The position numbers and the translations under genes are program-made. A DNA stretch of 64,000 nucleotides from Bacteroidia bacterium (GTDB lineage Bacteria; Bacteroidota; Bacteroidia; Cytophagales; Cyclobacteriaceae): the NCBI GenBank assembly GCA_030426345.1, contig JAUHYU010000010.1:1-64000 (forward strand), given 5' to 3'. The notes under the pieces are model-generated. The model saw only the letters and a list, made by a program, of their open reading frames with translations, was not told where the DNA came from and ran no database searches. Below are positions 27,560 to 38,849 of this stretch, piece after piece (the stretch's first letter is position 1; every line of letters begins with the position of its first letter).

Positions 27560-27656
27560 ATCCAATCGAAAGAAAAATTTCTCAGAATTTTTTGGCGATC
27601 ATTTTGAGATGCTTTCTTTCAATCTTTCTTATTATTAAATAAAACACCGCAAAATT

Positions 27657-30600
27657 ATGAAGATTAAATTACTTAGGCTAATTATAATGGCTTCAAAATC
27701 CACATTATATGGCTTTGCAATCCAGTGTTTGTTGTTCACTGCTTTATTAGCATCAACAAGCAAGGCTCAGCAAATTGAAAGTGTAAGGAATGTATATGTA
27801 GAATTGGAATTGCATAGCGCAGATCTGATTACGGCCTTCCGATCAATCGAATCCAAAACAGACTATAAATTTGCTTTTGATCATATAGACCTGAAGGACA
27901 AGACAAAAATCAGCATTTCAAAAAAGAAAATTTCTGTAGCGGATGCACTTATGGCAATCTCAGAAATAGCGGATTTGAAATTCCGCCAGGTCAATAATTA
28001 TATCAATGTAAATAAACTCAAGAAAGCAGAATCACCTGAAATTGAAGTGGTGATTGATGGTATTACCATTACCGGAAGAGTTAGATCCTCGGAAGATAAT
28101 GAAGGACTTCCCGGAGTAAATGTGGTTGTGAAAGGGACAAGCCAAGGTACTGTTACTGATGTTGAAGGTAATTATTCGCTTGAGGTACCTAGTAAAGAAA
28201 CAGTTTTGGTCTATAGTTCGGTTGGGTTTATACAACAAAATGAGATTGTGGGAAATAGAATCTTAATTGATGTTAAACTTTCACCTGATGTCAAAGCATT
28301 AGATGAAATTGTGGTAACGGCACTTGGAATATCTAGAGAAAAGAAATCTATTGGCTATGCAGTGCAAGAACTTGATGGAGCTCAGCTTACAGAAGCAAGA
28401 GAACCAAATCTTATCAATGCATTGGCGGGAAAAATTGCAGGTGTACAAGTTGTAAATGGTAATGGAACCGTTGGAGCGTCTTCCAACATTCTGATTCGTG
28501 GGAGTACGTCTATATCAGGTAAAAATCAACCATTGTTTGTTGTAGATGGGGTGCCAATTAACAATGAAACTTATCAGACTTCATGGTCTGATTTTACTGG
28601 ACCTACCGATTATAATAGCAGTGGTTACAGCGGAAATCAGCAAGTTGACTATGGCAATGCTGGTGCAGAGATAAATCCTGATGATATTGAATCTATGACT
28701 GTGTTAAAAGGAGCTAATGCCGCAGCTCTATATGGATCAAGGGCTGCAAACGGAGTAATATTGATCACCACAAAAAGTGGTAAAGGCACTAAAGGAATTG
28801 GTGTTAGTTTTAGCTCCAATATCACTTTTGAAACACCGCTTAAAACCCCAGAATATCAAACTCAATATGGGAAAGGAAGGAATGGACAATACGAATATGT
28901 TGACGGCCTTGGCGGAGGAACTAATGAGAGAGAAGATGTTTGGGGACCAAGATTGGATGGCCAATCTATACAACAATATGATCCCTATGATCCGGAGAAC
29001 CCTAAAATAATGCCTTGGATTAGTAGATTAGGGAGTGATCCTGTAAGGGATTTGTTGGAAACAGGGATTACCAAAAATCATAACTTCTCGATTGTTGGCG
29101 GTTATGATAAGGGACACTTTAGGTTGAGCTATTCAAATTTTGATCAAAGTGGAATGGCGCCAAACACGAACCTGAAGAGAAATTCAATAACCATGAGGGC
29201 TGGTTATAACATTACCAAAAAGTTTAAGGTAGATGCCTCAGTTAATTACATTAACAGTAACAGTGACAACCGCCCTAATGTAGGAACAAATTCCGTTTCC
29301 AACCCAATGTTTACTTTAGCCCAAATGGGACAGAATGAAGACCTTGACGCATTGAGGCAAAATGTATGGGAGCCACAGCAAGAGGACATCAAACAAGCAG
29401 TTTATGACAGAGATCTAAACAACCCGTTTTTTTACTTGAATGAATCTGAAAACGGAAACCGAAAGGATCGTGTGATTGGAAGTGTCCGCTTGTCCTACAA
29501 TATTTTACCAAATCTTTTTGCGAGGGTTAGGGTAGGTAAAGATTTTTACACAGACAATCGCACAGAAGAAAAAGCATGGTCAAGTTCGGGATTTCCTTTT
29601 GGAAATTATCAACAATCCAATATCAATTTCGTGGAGAACAACACTGAGGTTTTGCTAGATTACCAGGCAAAAATCAATGACTGGGATATTCTAGCAAATG
29701 CTGGAGGCAATATGATGAGTCAAGAGACGGATCAATTAAAAGGAGGTGCAAACGGACTTGTGGCACCAGGGGTTTTTAATATTGGTAACTATAAAGACTC
29801 TTATAGTGCATCCAATTACCTTATAGAAAAAAAAATCAATAGTATTTATGGATTGATTTCAATAGGGTTTAGAAATTATTTATACCTTGATGTTACAGGG
29901 CGAAATGATTGGTCCAGTGCTTTGCCGGTAGATCACAATTCTTATTTCTACCCCTCAGTATCATTAAGTGCTGTAGTATCTGAAATGCTCGAAATGCCGG
30001 AATGGGTCTCGTTTCTGAAGTTAAGAGGAAGCGCTGCACAAGTTGGAAATGACACAGATGCCTATAAGACCACCACGATTCAATACGAATATGGACAAGG
30101 CTGGCTTGATGGATATTCAGTCTCTAACGTAAAATCAACTTTAGGCGCTCCTGATCTAAAACCAGAAATCATTACTTCCTATGAATTTGGATTTGACTTG
30201 AGATTTATGGATGACAGAGTTAGTATAGACTTTTCTGCTTATAAAGGGAATAGTATCAACCAGATATTGCCGATTAGTATGCCTTCCGAGTCCGGCTATG
30301 AGGTGAAATATGTAAATGCAGGTGAACTTCAAAACCAGGGTATGGAATTAATGCTCAATATTATTCCCATAAAGACACCTGATTTTACATGGAATTTGGA
30401 TGTCAACTGGGCACGGAATACAACTGAGGTGATCAAGCTTACTGATGATCAGGATAGATTTCATCTGGTAGAGCGTTGGATCAATATCGATGCCGTTGAA
30501 GGGGAGGCTTTAGGGGCCTTTTATGGTGATTATGTACTTCGGCTTGATCCAGAGACAAATAAGCTTGGCCAAGAGGGAGTCATTGTACATAGGTCAAACG

Positions 30601-31286
30601 GGAAAATTGAAGAATCAGATGATGGTGTGCCTTTGAATACAGAAGTGAAACCGCTATTGGGCAATGTATATCCAGACTGGACAGGTGGCATTATGAATAC
30701 ATTTACATATAAAGATTTCAGTATTGGATTTTTATTTGATATTAGAAGAGGAGGAGAGTTTTATTCCAGAACTTTTATTGAAGGCAACCGATTTGGTGCT
30801 TTACAAGAATCAGTCAATATTTTTGGAGGTAGGGAGCATTATGATGACCCTAATAATCCTGGGTTGCCATACATCATAGGAGAAGGCGTCAAACTTGCTC
30901 CTGGAATGTCATGGGGAGATGCACAAATTGACGAAAATGACATAGTAATCAATGCTGATGAAATGTTTATTGAAAACGATCAGCCATATCCTGTGAGGGA
31001 TTATATTCAGAGTTATTATGACAATGATCATACAGGAACCTTTGACGCATCTTATGTGAAATTACGGGAAGTAAAGATTGGCTTCCGTATTCCAAAGACA
31101 TTGGCTCGCAAGCTGTCGATAGAAAGTGCTACTATTTCGCTTATTGGAAGAAATCTAATGTTGTGGGACAATAGCCCACATGTTGATCCAGAGACATCGG
31201 GATACAGCGGGATTGCCCCAGGTGTAGAAATGTTTTCTTTTCCTTCAGCAAGAAGTATTGGCTATAATCTGAGTATTAGATTTTAG
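27657..31286 (+). CDS. SusC/RagA TonB-dependent outer-membrane transporter with STN signalling domain
   Basis: The 1209-residue protein has a signal peptide ending near STSKAQ, an STN domain at about 45-120, a carboxypeptidase-regulatory-like domain at about 130-215 (GRVRSSEDNEGLPGVNVVVKGT), and the plug (NALAGKIAGVQVV, NILIRGSTSISG, PLFVVDGVPINN). The C-terminal barrel has the SusC-type end. The STN domain marks it as a transducer that talks to the FecR upstream. It should form the transport pore under the SusD lid encoded next. The substrate is unknown; nearby sulfatases and GH32 suggest a glycan, but no hydrolase lies inside this module. Confidence 0.93.
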   Translation: MKIKLLRLIIMASKSTLYGFAIQCLLFTALLASTSKAQQIESVRNVYVELELHSADLITAFRSIESKTDYKFAFDHIDLKDKTKISISKKKISVADALMAISEIADLKFRQVNNYINVNKLKKAESPEIEVVIDGITITGRVRSSEDNEGLPGVNVVVKGTSQGTVTDVEGNYSLEVPSKETVLVYSSVGFIQQNEIVGNRILIDVKLSPDVKALDEIVVTALGISREKKSIGYAVQELDGAQLTEAREPNLINALAGKIAGVQVVNGNGTVGASSNILIRGSTSISGKNQPLFVVDGVPINNETYQTSWSDFTGPTDYNSSGYSGNQQVDYGNAGAEINPDDIESMTVLKGANAAALYGSRAANGVILITTKSGKGTKGIGVSFSSNITFETPLKTPEYQTQYGKGRNGQYEYVDGLGGGTNEREDVWGPRLDGQSIQQYDPYDPENPKIMPWISRLGSDPVRDLLETGITKNHNFSIVGGYDKGHFRLSYSNFDQSGMAPNTNLKRNSITMRAGYNITKKFKVDASVNYINSNSDNRPNVGTNSVSNPMFTLAQMGQNEDLDALRQNVWEPQQEDIKQAVYDRDLNNPFFYLNESENGNRKDRVIGSVRLSYNILPNLFARVRVGKDFYTDNRTEEKAWSSSGFPFGNYQQSNINFVENNTEVLLDYQAKINDWDILANAGGNMMSQETDQLKGGANGLVAPGVFNIGNYKDSYSASNYLIEKKINSIYGLISIGFRNYLYLDVTGRNDWSSALPVDHNSYFYPSVSLSAVVSEMLEMPEWVSFLKLRGSAAQVGNDTDAYKTTTIQYEYGQGWLDGYSVSNVKSTLGAPDLKPEIITSYEFGFDLRFMDDRVSIDFSAYKGNSINQILPISMPSESGYEVKYVNAGELQNQGMELMLNIIPIKTPDFTWNLDVNWARNTTEVIKLTDDQDRFHLVERWINIDAVEGEALGAFYGDYVLRLDPETNKLGQEGVIVHRSNGKIEESDDGVPLNTEVKPLLGNVYPDWTGGIMNTFTYKDFSIGFLFDIRRGGEFYSRTFIEGNRFGALQESVNIFGGREHYDDPNNPGLPYIIGEGVKLAPGMSWGDAQIDENDIVINADEMFIENDQPYPVRDYIQSYYDNDHTGTFDASYVKLREVKIGFRIPKTLARKLSIESATISLIGRNLMLWDNSPHVDPETSGYSGIAPGVEMFSFPSARSIGYNLSIRF

Positions 31287-31320
31287 CATAGTCTCATTTA
31301 ATAATTTTGAATTAGAAATC

Positions 31321-32826
31321 ATGAAAAATATAAAACACATATTAATAATTTTAGGGATTGTTGTCTTCATATCTAGCTCGTGTGATGAAGGATTTGAAGA
31401 ATTAAATGTTGACCCCAATATTTCAGCCAAGGATGTAGCACCTAAACTGATCTTTGGCTCTGTTATGCCAAAATATTTATCGCTGATCACTGGTAGCTAT
31501 AACTATGCGGGTCAATGGGCACAGCAACTTGCTTTAAAAAATAGCGAGATTGGCAATTATCAAGAGGAAGACAATTTTGTTCGTGGATATTGGCAAGATG
31601 CTTATGTAAATGGAGCAGTGCGCAATATGATAATTCTTATTGATATGGCAGAAGAATCAGGGTTTGACAACTACAAGGCAACCACACTTATAATGTGGGT
31701 GCATCATTTATCTCACCTTACAGATATGTTTGGCGATGTTCCATATTTTGATGCCGGAAGAGGCTTTGATGTCGATCCAAATTTTAATGCCCCGGAATTT
31801 GATCAGCAAGAGGCGATTTATGCTGGGATGATTAATTATCTTGATGAAGCCAATACGCTGCTAAAGAACAATAATATATCTTCTGTGGAAAATGATATGC
31901 TTTACGATGGAGATATGGAGGGATGGCGTAAATTTGCGAACTCGCTAAGAGTAAGATTGCTCATGCGTCAATCCGGTAAAATGGATGTAAGCTCGGATGT
32001 TGCTACAATATTCAATGACCCTTCAAATTACCCGGTTTTCACTAGTATCGACGATCAAGCTTCATTTGTATATGATGTTGGAAAAGGATATAACCCTCCT
32101 CATTATATCGACCCGAATGATGCTACTCAAAGTGATACAGACAAGAGGCCAAGCGAGCCTCTGGTTAATCTTTTGAAAGGTAGCAGTACACCTGATCCAA
32201 GGTTGATCATTTTTGTTTCCCCGACTGCTGAGTCTGTTGATGGTGGAGGTGTGTTGGAATATGTTGGTCAACCTATTGGTTTGGACAATGATACAGAACC
32301 TTTGGAGAAAAGATCAATGCTTTCTATCAATATTAGAACTTTTGAGAAATTTTCTCCAATGACATATGCTGAACTTTTGTTCCTCAAAACAGAAGCAATT
32401 GCCAAAGGTTATATTTCTGGGGATGCCGCTTCTACTTATACTGCTGGACTTGAAGCTTCCTTTGACTATTATGCAGGAGCTTTGAGTGTTTCGGATATTC
32501 CTGATTTTATTGCTAGCAAGAATGCTTATCTGGCTGATCCTGCCAATGATTATGACCCAAATAACTATATGAAGCAAATAGGAGTCCAGCGTTGGATAGA
32601 TTGTGTTTTTAACGGATTTGAAGGGTTTTCTATTTTTAGAAGATTTGACTTTGAGCAATGGGATGAGTTCAATCCAGCTCCAGGAGAAGCTCAGGTTCCA
32701 ACTAGATATTGGTATTCTAGTAAAACAACGGATCGAAATCAAGAGAATGCAGATGAAGCAATTAATAGAGCGCCATTGAATGGGAATAATTCAAAATTCT
32801 CTTATGTTTGGTGGGATGCACCTTGA
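31321..32826 (+). CDS. SusD/RagB-family nutrient-binding lipoprotein
   Basis: The 501-residue protein has a lipoprotein signal (FISSSC) and a helical TPR-like body with the segment MTYAELLFLKTEAIAKG, typical of the SusD-like_2 branch. It is the surface lid that captures ligand for the SusC pore. It lies 34 bases after the transporter stop, in the same operon, and is followed by a strong terminator at 32950. Confidence 0.92.
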   Translation: MKNIKHILIILGIVVFISSSCDEGFEELNVDPNISAKDVAPKLIFGSVMPKYLSLITGSYNYAGQWAQQLALKNSEIGNYQEEDNFVRGYWQDAYVNGAVRNMIILIDMAEESGFDNYKATTLIMWVHHLSHLTDMFGDVPYFDAGRGFDVDPNFNAPEFDQQEAIYAGMINYLDEANTLLKNNNISSVENDMLYDGDMEGWRKFANSLRVRLLMRQSGKMDVSSDVATIFNDPSNYPVFTSIDDQASFVYDVGKGYNPPHYIDPNDATQSDTDKRPSEPLVNLLKGSSTPDPRLIIFVSPTAESVDGGGVLEYVGQPIGLDNDTEPLEKRSMLSINIRTFEKFSPMTYAELLFLKTEAIAKGYISGDAASTYTAGLEASFDYYAGALSVSDIPDFIASKNAYLADPANDYDPNNYMKQIGVQRWIDCVFNGFEGFSIFRRFDFEQWDEFNPAPGEAQVPTRYWYSSKTTDRNQENADEAINRAPLNGNNSKFSYVWWDAP

Positions 32827-33267
32827 TTAGAATTATGCTTAATTAGAGAATAAGATTAATATAAACTGCCTTGGGACGTGTTTAAACACAAGGATTGTTT
32901 GCGAGATACGACTGACGATGCAAAATTTGATAAACAGACACTAATTACTAAATGCTCCATGCATAATACTCATGGAGCATTTATTTTTACAGTGAATGCC
33001 AATAGTTGAAGTAAGCCGAAAAATATGATATATGGAATTGAGTTGAAAAGAGAGGAGTTGAAATTATAGTAAATAAACCTTAATCTTAATATGCCCAAAA
33101 AAGAGAAATGAAGTAATGCTGACATTCCAATACGCTCAATCATATGTTCAAACTCTTCATGGATTTTTGATATGAGTTCTTACTTAGAGCTATTTGAAGC
33201 TCAATTTGCCGACATACGGCGTAGAGGTCATCAGACTAATAAACTTAGAAACAATTATATCATCCAC
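32827..33267. other. Intergenic region after SusCD operon
   Basis: These 441 bases have no supported gene. They contain the SusD terminator at 32950, then AT-rich sequence, a dispersed-word copy (TTCATGGATTTTTGA) at 33156-33170 and a short plus-strand open stretch from 33172 (MSSYLELFEAQFADIRRRG). That stretch might be a decayed transposase start, but it is too short to call. Confidence 0.5.
32950..32988 (+). terminator. Intrinsic terminator of the SusCD operon
   Basis: AAATGCTCCATG pairs exactly with CATGGAGCATTT over a 9-base loop and is followed by TTATTTTT. It lies 124 bases after the SusD stop. Confidence 0.85.
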
Positions 33268-33577
33268 TTACACCAAAAGATCTTTTACCACATGACCATG
33301 TACATCCGTCAATCGGTACCTTCTGCCCTGATGTTTGTAGGTTAGTTTTTCATGGTCAATCCCGAGGAGGTGCATCATCGTAGCCTGAAAATCATGGACA
33401 TGTACGGGGTCTTTCACAATATTATAACTAAAATCATCTGTTTCTCCACAGGTGATTCCAGGCTTAATGCCGCCCCCGGCCGTGAAAATACTAAAGCACC
33501 GTGGATGGTGATCTCGGCCGTAGTTTTCCGGAGTTAGTTTTCCCTGCGAATAATTGGTTCCTGCCAAATTCGGCTTT
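33268..33577 (-). pseudogene. Fragment of a fifth DUF1501 gene (C-terminal 97 residues)
   Basis: The fragment encodes [21 protein letters not shown] through to HVVKDLLV, differing from the end of the intact DUF1501 protein at 34200-35666 by only about half a dozen residues. An extra C near 33560 breaks the frame just before the fragment's upstream end, and similarity stops near 33577. This is a recent partial duplication, not an active gene, lying at the downstream end of the four-pair array. Confidence 0.85.
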
Positions 33578-33743
33578 TCCTATTAAATGTCTGGGAAACA
33601 GAGGTCGGTAAGAACCGATAAAGACCAGCAAGGGTGGGAGAAAACCCATAAAATATCCCAGTTCAGAAACATGATACTGATGGGCTGTTGCTTTGTTGCC
33701 TCAGAACGACTGCCGAAGTCTGCCCAACACCATCGACATGCTT

Positions 33744-33864
33744 CCATCAGTCAATGGAAGCCCCCTGAACTTGTCGGCACGGTTCCATCAGTCAACGGAA
33801 GTCTCCTGAACTTGTCGGGGAGGTTTCATCAGTTAATGGAAGTCCCCTGAACTTGTCAGCCATA
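33744..33864. repeat. Three tandem copies of a 41-bp repeat
   Basis: Copies start at 33744, 33785 and 33826, each beginning close to CCATCAGTCAATGGAAG and ending near CCTGAACTTGTC. They differ at several bases. A period of 41 is not a multiple of 3, so the array is not a protein repeat. Confidence 0.75.
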
Positions 33865-34040
33865 TCAATGCCCATAGCACACTTAACCCATCTGATGACT
33901 ATGCATCTCTGGTAGGCCATATCAACGAAAATGTCGACCACTTCAATCAGATCGTGGAAAGAAGAAGGGGTACGGTCGTAAAAGAACAAGAGGAAATCGA
34001 GGTGATTGTTGAAGAACCTGTAGCCGAGATGACCACGTAA
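33852..34040 (+). pseudogene. C-terminal relic of a DUF6261-like protein
   Basis: The plus frame from about 33852 to the stop at 34038-34040 encodes LVSHINAHSTLNPSDDYASL followed by a helical, charged end (INENVDHFNQIVERRRG, then EEPVAEMTT). This resembles the C-terminus of the DUF6261 family common in Bacteroidota. No start or N-terminal part precedes it; the upstream sequence is the 41-bp repeat. The family assignment is from memory and moderate. The hairpin at 34078 looks like its original terminator. Confidence 0.5.
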
Positions 34041-34077
34041 CACTCAGTAGTATTAAGCAAATATCAGTCTTAGTGAC

Positions 34078-34107
34078 AAAAAAATCCTCTTTCATGAGGA
34101 TTTTTTT
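34078..34107. terminator. Bidirectional intrinsic terminator
   Basis: AAAAAAATCCTC pairs with GAGGATTTTTTT over the loop TTTCAT. It has A- and T-runs on both sides, so it can end transcription from either the relic gene (plus) or the DUF1501 operon (minus, last stop at 34200). Confidence 0.8.
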
Positions 34108-34199
34108 GTGGGCAATCCGTTCTGTTGGGTTGCACCAGAAAGTAGAAAGACTTGGAAATGATGTTGAATTTCACTGCGATTTAAATAGGATACCCTAAA

Positions 34200-35666
34200 T
34201 TAGGCCAAGATATCTCTCACCACATGTCCATGAACATCGGTCAATCGGTACCTTCTGCCCTGATGTTTGTAGGTCAATTTTTCATGGTCAATGCCTAGGA
34301 GGTGCATCATCGTAGCCTGAAAATCATGGACATGCACAGGGTCTTTCACGATATTGTAGCTAAAATCGTCTGTTTCTCCATAGGTAATTCCAGGCTTAAT
34401 GCCGCCCCCGGCCATGAAAATACTGAAGCATCGTGGATGGTGATCCCGACCGTAGTTTTCCGGAGTCAGTTTGCCCTGTGAATAATTGGTTCTGCCAAAC
34501 TCGCCTCCCCAGATTACTAGTGTATCATCCAGTAAACCGCGACGTTTCAAGTCTTTTATTAGTGCAGCAGAAGGTTGGTCCACGTCCTTGCATTGCTTAC
34601 CCAGGCCGACGGGCAAATTATCATGCTGATCCCAACCCATGTGGTAGAGCTGGATGAAGCGCACATCTTTTTCAGCAAGCCTTCTAGCCAAGATGCAGTT
34701 GGCTGCATAAGTACCAGGTATTCTGGAATCAGGACCGTACAATTCAAAAACATCTTCCGGCTCATCCGAAAAATCCATGGTTTCTGGCACTGAAGTCTGC
34801 ATGCGGTAGGCCATTTCGTATTGAGCAATTCTGGTCAGGATTTCAGGGTCATCGTTTTCAGCATGTTTTATCTGATTCAATGCGGCAATGTCATCGAGCA
34901 TTCGCCGTCTTGTTTGCTTGTCGATGCCAGGCAGGTCATTCAAATACAATACAGGGTCTGCGCCAGAGCGGAACTGCACACCTTGGTGAAGTGATGGCAA
35001 AAAGCCATTTCCCCAAAGGCGAGAATATAAAGGCTGCGCATTTGGTCGTCCTGATCCCCGGGAAAGCAATACACTGAAAGTAGGAAGGTTGTTGTTCAAA
35101 CTCCCCAGACCATAACTCAGCCATGAGCCTATGGAAGGCCTCCCAGGTTGTTGATGCCCGGTTTGAAAAAAAGCCGTTGCAGGCCCATGATTGATAGCCT
35201 CCGTATACATACTTTTGACGAAACATAATTCATCCACAATCTCTCCAATATGAGGTAAGGCTTCACTGATCCATGTGCCACTTTTTCCTTTTTGAGAAAA
35301 TTTGAAATAGGAACCTGCCAATGGAAATGATGCCTGCCCTGAAGTCATACCGGTGAGTCTTTGCCCCATCCGCACGGAGTCGGGCAATTCTTCGCCAAAC
35401 ATATTGGTGAGTACTGGCTTGGGATCAAAGAGTTCTATTTGTGATGGGCCACCACTTTGGAATAAATAAATGACACGTTTGGCCTTTGGGGCAAAATGCG
35501 TTACACTCAATGCTTTTTTGCCAGACAGACTTTCTAACCCTGAAATTGCTTTGGAACCACATCCCGGCAGGATAGAAGCCAAAGCTGCTGCCCCCAAACC
35601 CAGACTCGTTTTCGAAAGGAATTCCCGCCTGTTTAGATTCATTTGATATTCATGTAATTCGTCCAT
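34200..35666 (-). CDS. DUF1501 protein, pair 1
   Basis: This 488-residue protein of the DUF1501 family (alkaline-phosphatase/sulfatase-like fold) carries a Tat signal (RREFL at 13-17) ending in a lipobox (ILPGC). It has the family blocks [70 protein letters not shown] and [20 protein letters not shown]. Histidines and aspartates in the last blocks may bind metal. It would act folded outside the inner membrane. It follows its DUF1553 partner by 5 bases and is the last intact gene of the array. The catalytic role of the family is not established. Confidence 0.9.
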   Translation of the reverse strand: MDELHEYQMNLNRREFLSKTSLGLGAAALASILPGCGSKAISGLESLSGKKALSVTHFAPKAKRVIYLFQSGGPSQIELFDPKPVLTNMFGEELPDSVRMGQRLTGMTSGQASFPLAGSYFKFSQKGKSGTWISEALPHIGEIVDELCFVKSMYTEAINHGPATAFFQTGHQQPGRPSIGSWLSYGLGSLNNNLPTFSVLLSRGSGRPNAQPLYSRLWGNGFLPSLHQGVQFRSGADPVLYLNDLPGIDKQTRRRMLDDIAALNQIKHAENDDPEILTRIAQYEMAYRMQTSVPETMDFSDEPEDVFELYGPDSRIPGTYAANCILARRLAEKDVRFIQLYHMGWDQHDNLPVGLGKQCKDVDQPSAALIKDLKRRGLLDDTLVIWGGEFGRTNYSQGKLTPENYGRDHHPRCFSIFMAGGGIKPGITYGETDDFSYNIVKDPVHVHDFQATMMHLLGIDHEKLTYKHQGRRYRLTDVHGHVVRDILA

Positions 35667-35671
35667 AAGCG

Positions 35672-38600
35672 CTATTCTTTTGAAATGGTTTCGTCCAAAT
35701 TCATGATGGAACTAATTGTAATTGCTTGAGCTGCAAGCATGTTTTGATCCAGATTTTCATTAATGGTGTAATCTCCAACCTTTATCAACTCCAAACTACG
35801 CGATGGATTTTTACGGAATGATTCCAAACTTTGTTGATAAGACCCAAGCAATATTTCCAATTCGCTTGGCTTTGGCTGCCTTCCAGTTAATTTCCGAAAA
35901 GCCATCGTCAGGTTGTCTTCTGGAGATGGGTTAGAGGCCAATAATTTTTGTGCCATAACCCTTGCAGCTTCCATGAATTGAGGGTCATTCATTAATACCA
36001 AGGCTTGTAGCGGGGTATTGGTGTTTTGGCGACTTACGATACATCTATCTCGAGTGGCGGCATCAAAAGTGAGCATGGCAGGAGGCGGAACCGTTCGCTT
36101 CCAAAAGGTATAGAGGCTTCTGCGGTACAAATCCTCGCTTACATCCAGAACGTATTTTGCTAAAGGGCCACCACCAACTGCGGTGACATCACTCCATAAG
36201 TTTTCTGGCTGATAGGGGCGCACTCCCGGTCCGCCGACTTTTTTATTTAGCAGCCCACTGGCGGCCAAGGCTTGGTCCCGGATCATCTCTCCCGACAATC
36301 GGTACCTTGATCCTCTCGCCATAAAAACATTTTCCGGATCCATTTCCCTCTTTTCAATACCTGTGGAAGATTGTTGCTGATAGGTAGATGACATCACCAT
36401 GAGTTTGATCATTGCCTTGGTATTCCATCCATTTTCCATGAAAGTGGCTGCAAGCCAATCAAGCAATTCGGGGTGGGAGGGAAGGCTTCCCTGATTGCCA
36501 AAATCTTCTACGGTTTTTACAATGCCTCTACCAAAAATATATTCCCAGTACCGATTGACAGCAACACGTGATGTCAATGGATTTTTACGATTCATCAACC
36601 ACTGCGCTAGTCCCAGACGGTTTTTTGGCAACGAGTCGCCAAAGCTTAAAATAGACTGTGGGGTGTTAGGGAATACTTCTTCGCTCGGAGCATCGTAAGC
36701 TCCCCGGTTGAGGACGAACGTTGGGTTCGGTTCCGACATTTCTGCCATGGTCATCACGGTTAAATCCCCATTTTCCGGCACATCTAGCTTTTTGTATACT
36801 GCTGCATCCAGATTGCGCAGAGCAATGCGGACAATGCGATCTTCATGATACAGATATTGGTCGATCAAAAGTGATTTCTGGTTTTCATCAAGTGTATTGA
36901 AATTACTTTTTAAGGCGATTTTCAAAGGATTGTATTGGTATAATTCCTGTATTTCTTTTTCATCAAGTGCCTTATCAAAAAGATAAATTTCATCTATTCC
37001 AGAGTTATTTAATCCATCTGGGGCAACGATGAACGAATTATTTTTCGGGATTCGTGATACTGGCTGCTGCAAGTCACCGACCAATTCCATCGGTGCTCCA
37101 TTAACATAAAGGGAAAAACCGTTTGTCGATCCAGAACCATCGTAGGTGATAGTGATCTGCACCCATTCCAGATCAGGAATGATCTCTTTGGAAACCAATT
37201 TAAGACCGTTGTTTTCTTGGGATTTAGCCACATTTATTTGGAGATACCGAAATTCAGACTTGATTATGAGGCCATTGCCAACTGCAGGATTGATTTTAGA
37301 GAAAAGCTGTATTCTGTTTAGATAATATTTATTGTACAACCAGCATGAAATAGAAAAAGGCTTGTTTTCGGCAATAAATCCCTGTGCACCAAGATCGTAA
37401 TTCAGACCTTTTTCCATAAAATAACCAGTGGCATATTTTCCTTTTCTTATGGATTTTTGATGGATTTTGGGATTAGACGGATCATCAAATGAAAGGTAGG
37501 TCTTAGGGGTTGGGGGGGGTGATTTTATTTCCACTGTTGCCTCCTGATTGTTTTTTAGCCAAGCCACAAATTTCTCATCGTCCATCGGAGTTTCATGAAC
37601 TTCTTCCTTTCTTTTTTGCAAAATTTCCGATTGACGGGTAGAGATTCCTGCAAGATAGTTTCTAAGCGTATCGAGCTTTTCTTTGGGATATTTCACTGAC
37701 GGGTTGGGAGCTGGGCCTCCCGCATATCCTTTTTCAGGAACACTGTTAAAGAAGCTATAGAATTCGTAATAGTTTTTTTGAGAGATTGGATCGTACTTAT
37801 GGTCGTGGCATCGTGCACATTCCAAGGTAAGCCCAAGCAAGGAGGCACCGAGTGTATTGGTTCTGTCAGCCACGTATTCTACCCTAAACTCCTCATCGAT
37901 GATCCCACCTTCCTGATTGATGCTATGGTTTCGGTTAAATCCTGTAGCGAGTTTTTGTTCGTAAGTAGCGTTTGGTAGTAAATCCCCTGCCAACTGCCAA
38001 GTGATAAATTCATCGAAGGGCTTGTTTTCGTGATAGGCTTGGATGACCCATTCCCGCCAAGGCCACATGCTCCGGTAAAAATCCACCTGATATCCATGGG
38101 AATCTGCATATCGTGCGATGTCCAGCCATCTGGAAGTCATGCGTTCGGCATACGCGACAGAACCCAGAAGCCTGTCAACTACCTTTTCATAGGCATCTTC
38201 ACTTTCATCTTCCAAGAAAGCATCTATTTCTTCTATTGTCGGCGGGAGCCCTGTAATATCAAAAGTCACGCGTCGGAGCAATTTTTCCTTGGAGGCTTTT
38301 GGTTCTGGCTTCCAACCTTTAGTTTCCAGTTTTGCTAAAATGAAGTTATCAATTGGGTTGGCTATCCAATCCTGCTCATGGACTTTAGGTACTTTTGGCT
38401 TGGATACAGGGATGAACGACCAATGAGGTTTGTAAACAGCCCCCTGCTTAATCCATTTGGTAATTAATTGTTTTTCATAATCATTTAGGGAAAGATTGGA
38501 TTCGATAGGAGGCATGCGCTCTTCGTCATTGGCGGACATGATTCTTTTGACAACTTCACTTTGGTCGATCTTTCCCGGTACAATGGCATAATGGCCAGGA

Positions 38601-38833
38601 TTTTCTCCTAGTTCGGCATATGCACTGTCTGCGATATAAAGCTCCAGGCCTGCCTTCAAGGCGTTTCTGTCCGGTCCGTGGCAAGCAAAGCATCTATCAG
38701 AAAGGATGGGTTTGATATGGATGTTGTAATCCACTACCTCTGGGAGTTTTGTGGCAGATTCCTGATTAACATCTTTGCAGGCGCTAAAGATGGAAGCAAT
38801 TATCAAAATAGAAAAAAGGTGTTTTATGATCAC
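35672..38833 (-). CDS. DUF1549/DUF1553 cytochrome-lectin protein, pair 1
   Basis: The 1053-residue lipoprotein (SIFSAC, Cys19) has a planctomycete-type haem c site, CFACHGPD, at 48-55, then the DUF1549 region ([47 protein letters not shown]). A LamG/concanavalin-like sugar-binding insert follows (about 430-640), then DUF1553 ([35 protein letters not shown] through [15 protein letters not shown]). CARCH in DUF1549 could be a second haem site. The family is linked to growth on complex polysaccharides but its reaction is unproven. It is followed after 5 bases by its DUF1501 partner and preceded by pair 2 after 16 bases. Confidence 0.9.
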   Translation of the reverse strand: MIIKHLFSILIIASIFSACKDVNQESATKLPEVVDYNIHIKPILSDRCFACHGPDRNALKAGLELYIADSAYAELGENPGHYAIVPGKIDQSEVVKRIMSANDEERMPPIESNLSLNDYEKQLITKWIKQGAVYKPHWSFIPVSKPKVPKVHEQDWIANPIDNFILAKLETKGWKPEPKASKEKLLRRVTFDITGLPPTIEEIDAFLEDESEDAYEKVVDRLLGSVAYAERMTSRWLDIARYADSHGYQVDFYRSMWPWREWVIQAYHENKPFDEFITWQLAGDLLPNATYEQKLATGFNRNHSINQEGGIIDEEFRVEYVADRTNTLGASLLGLTLECARCHDHKYDPISQKNYYEFYSFFNSVPEKGYAGGPAPNPSVKYPKEKLDTLRNYLAGISTRQSEILQKRKEEVHETPMDDEKFVAWLKNNQEATVEIKSPPPTPKTYLSFDDPSNPKIHQKSIRKGKYATGYFMEKGLNYDLGAQGFIAENKPFSISCWLYNKYYLNRIQLFSKINPAVGNGLIIKSEFRYLQINVAKSQENNGLKLVSKEIIPDLEWVQITITYDGSGSTNGFSLYVNGAPMELVGDLQQPVSRIPKNNSFIVAPDGLNNSGIDEIYLFDKALDEKEIQELYQYNPLKIALKSNFNTLDENQKSLLIDQYLYHEDRIVRIALRNLDAAVYKKLDVPENGDLTVMTMAEMSEPNPTFVLNRGAYDAPSEEVFPNTPQSILSFGDSLPKNRLGLAQWLMNRKNPLTSRVAVNRYWEYIFGRGIVKTVEDFGNQGSLPSHPELLDWLAATFMENGWNTKAMIKLMVMSSTYQQQSSTGIEKREMDPENVFMARGSRYRLSGEMIRDQALAASGLLNKKVGGPGVRPYQPENLWSDVTAVGGGPLAKYVLDVSEDLYRRSLYTFWKRTVPPPAMLTFDAATRDRCIVSRQNTNTPLQALVLMNDPQFMEAARVMAQKLLASNPSPEDNLTMAFRKLTGRQPKPSELEILLGSYQQSLESFRKNPSRSLELIKVGDYTINENLDQNMLAAQAITISSIMNLDETISKE

Positions 38834-38849
38834 AGCATTTTTATTTAAA

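Noticed and set aside
33268-33567. Independent small gene encoding a 99-residue protein
   Set aside because: It is the frame-broken 3' end of a DUF1501 gene, lacking signal peptide and N-terminal domain.
33100-33743. Possible insertion sequence near the DUF1501 fragment
   Set aside because: Short open stretches vaguely resemble transposase ends, but no inverted repeats, target duplication or DDE motif could be found.
33744-33864. Possible CRISPR array
   Set aside because: Three copies of a contiguous 41-bp unit without unique spacers and without cas genes; this is a simple tandem repeat.
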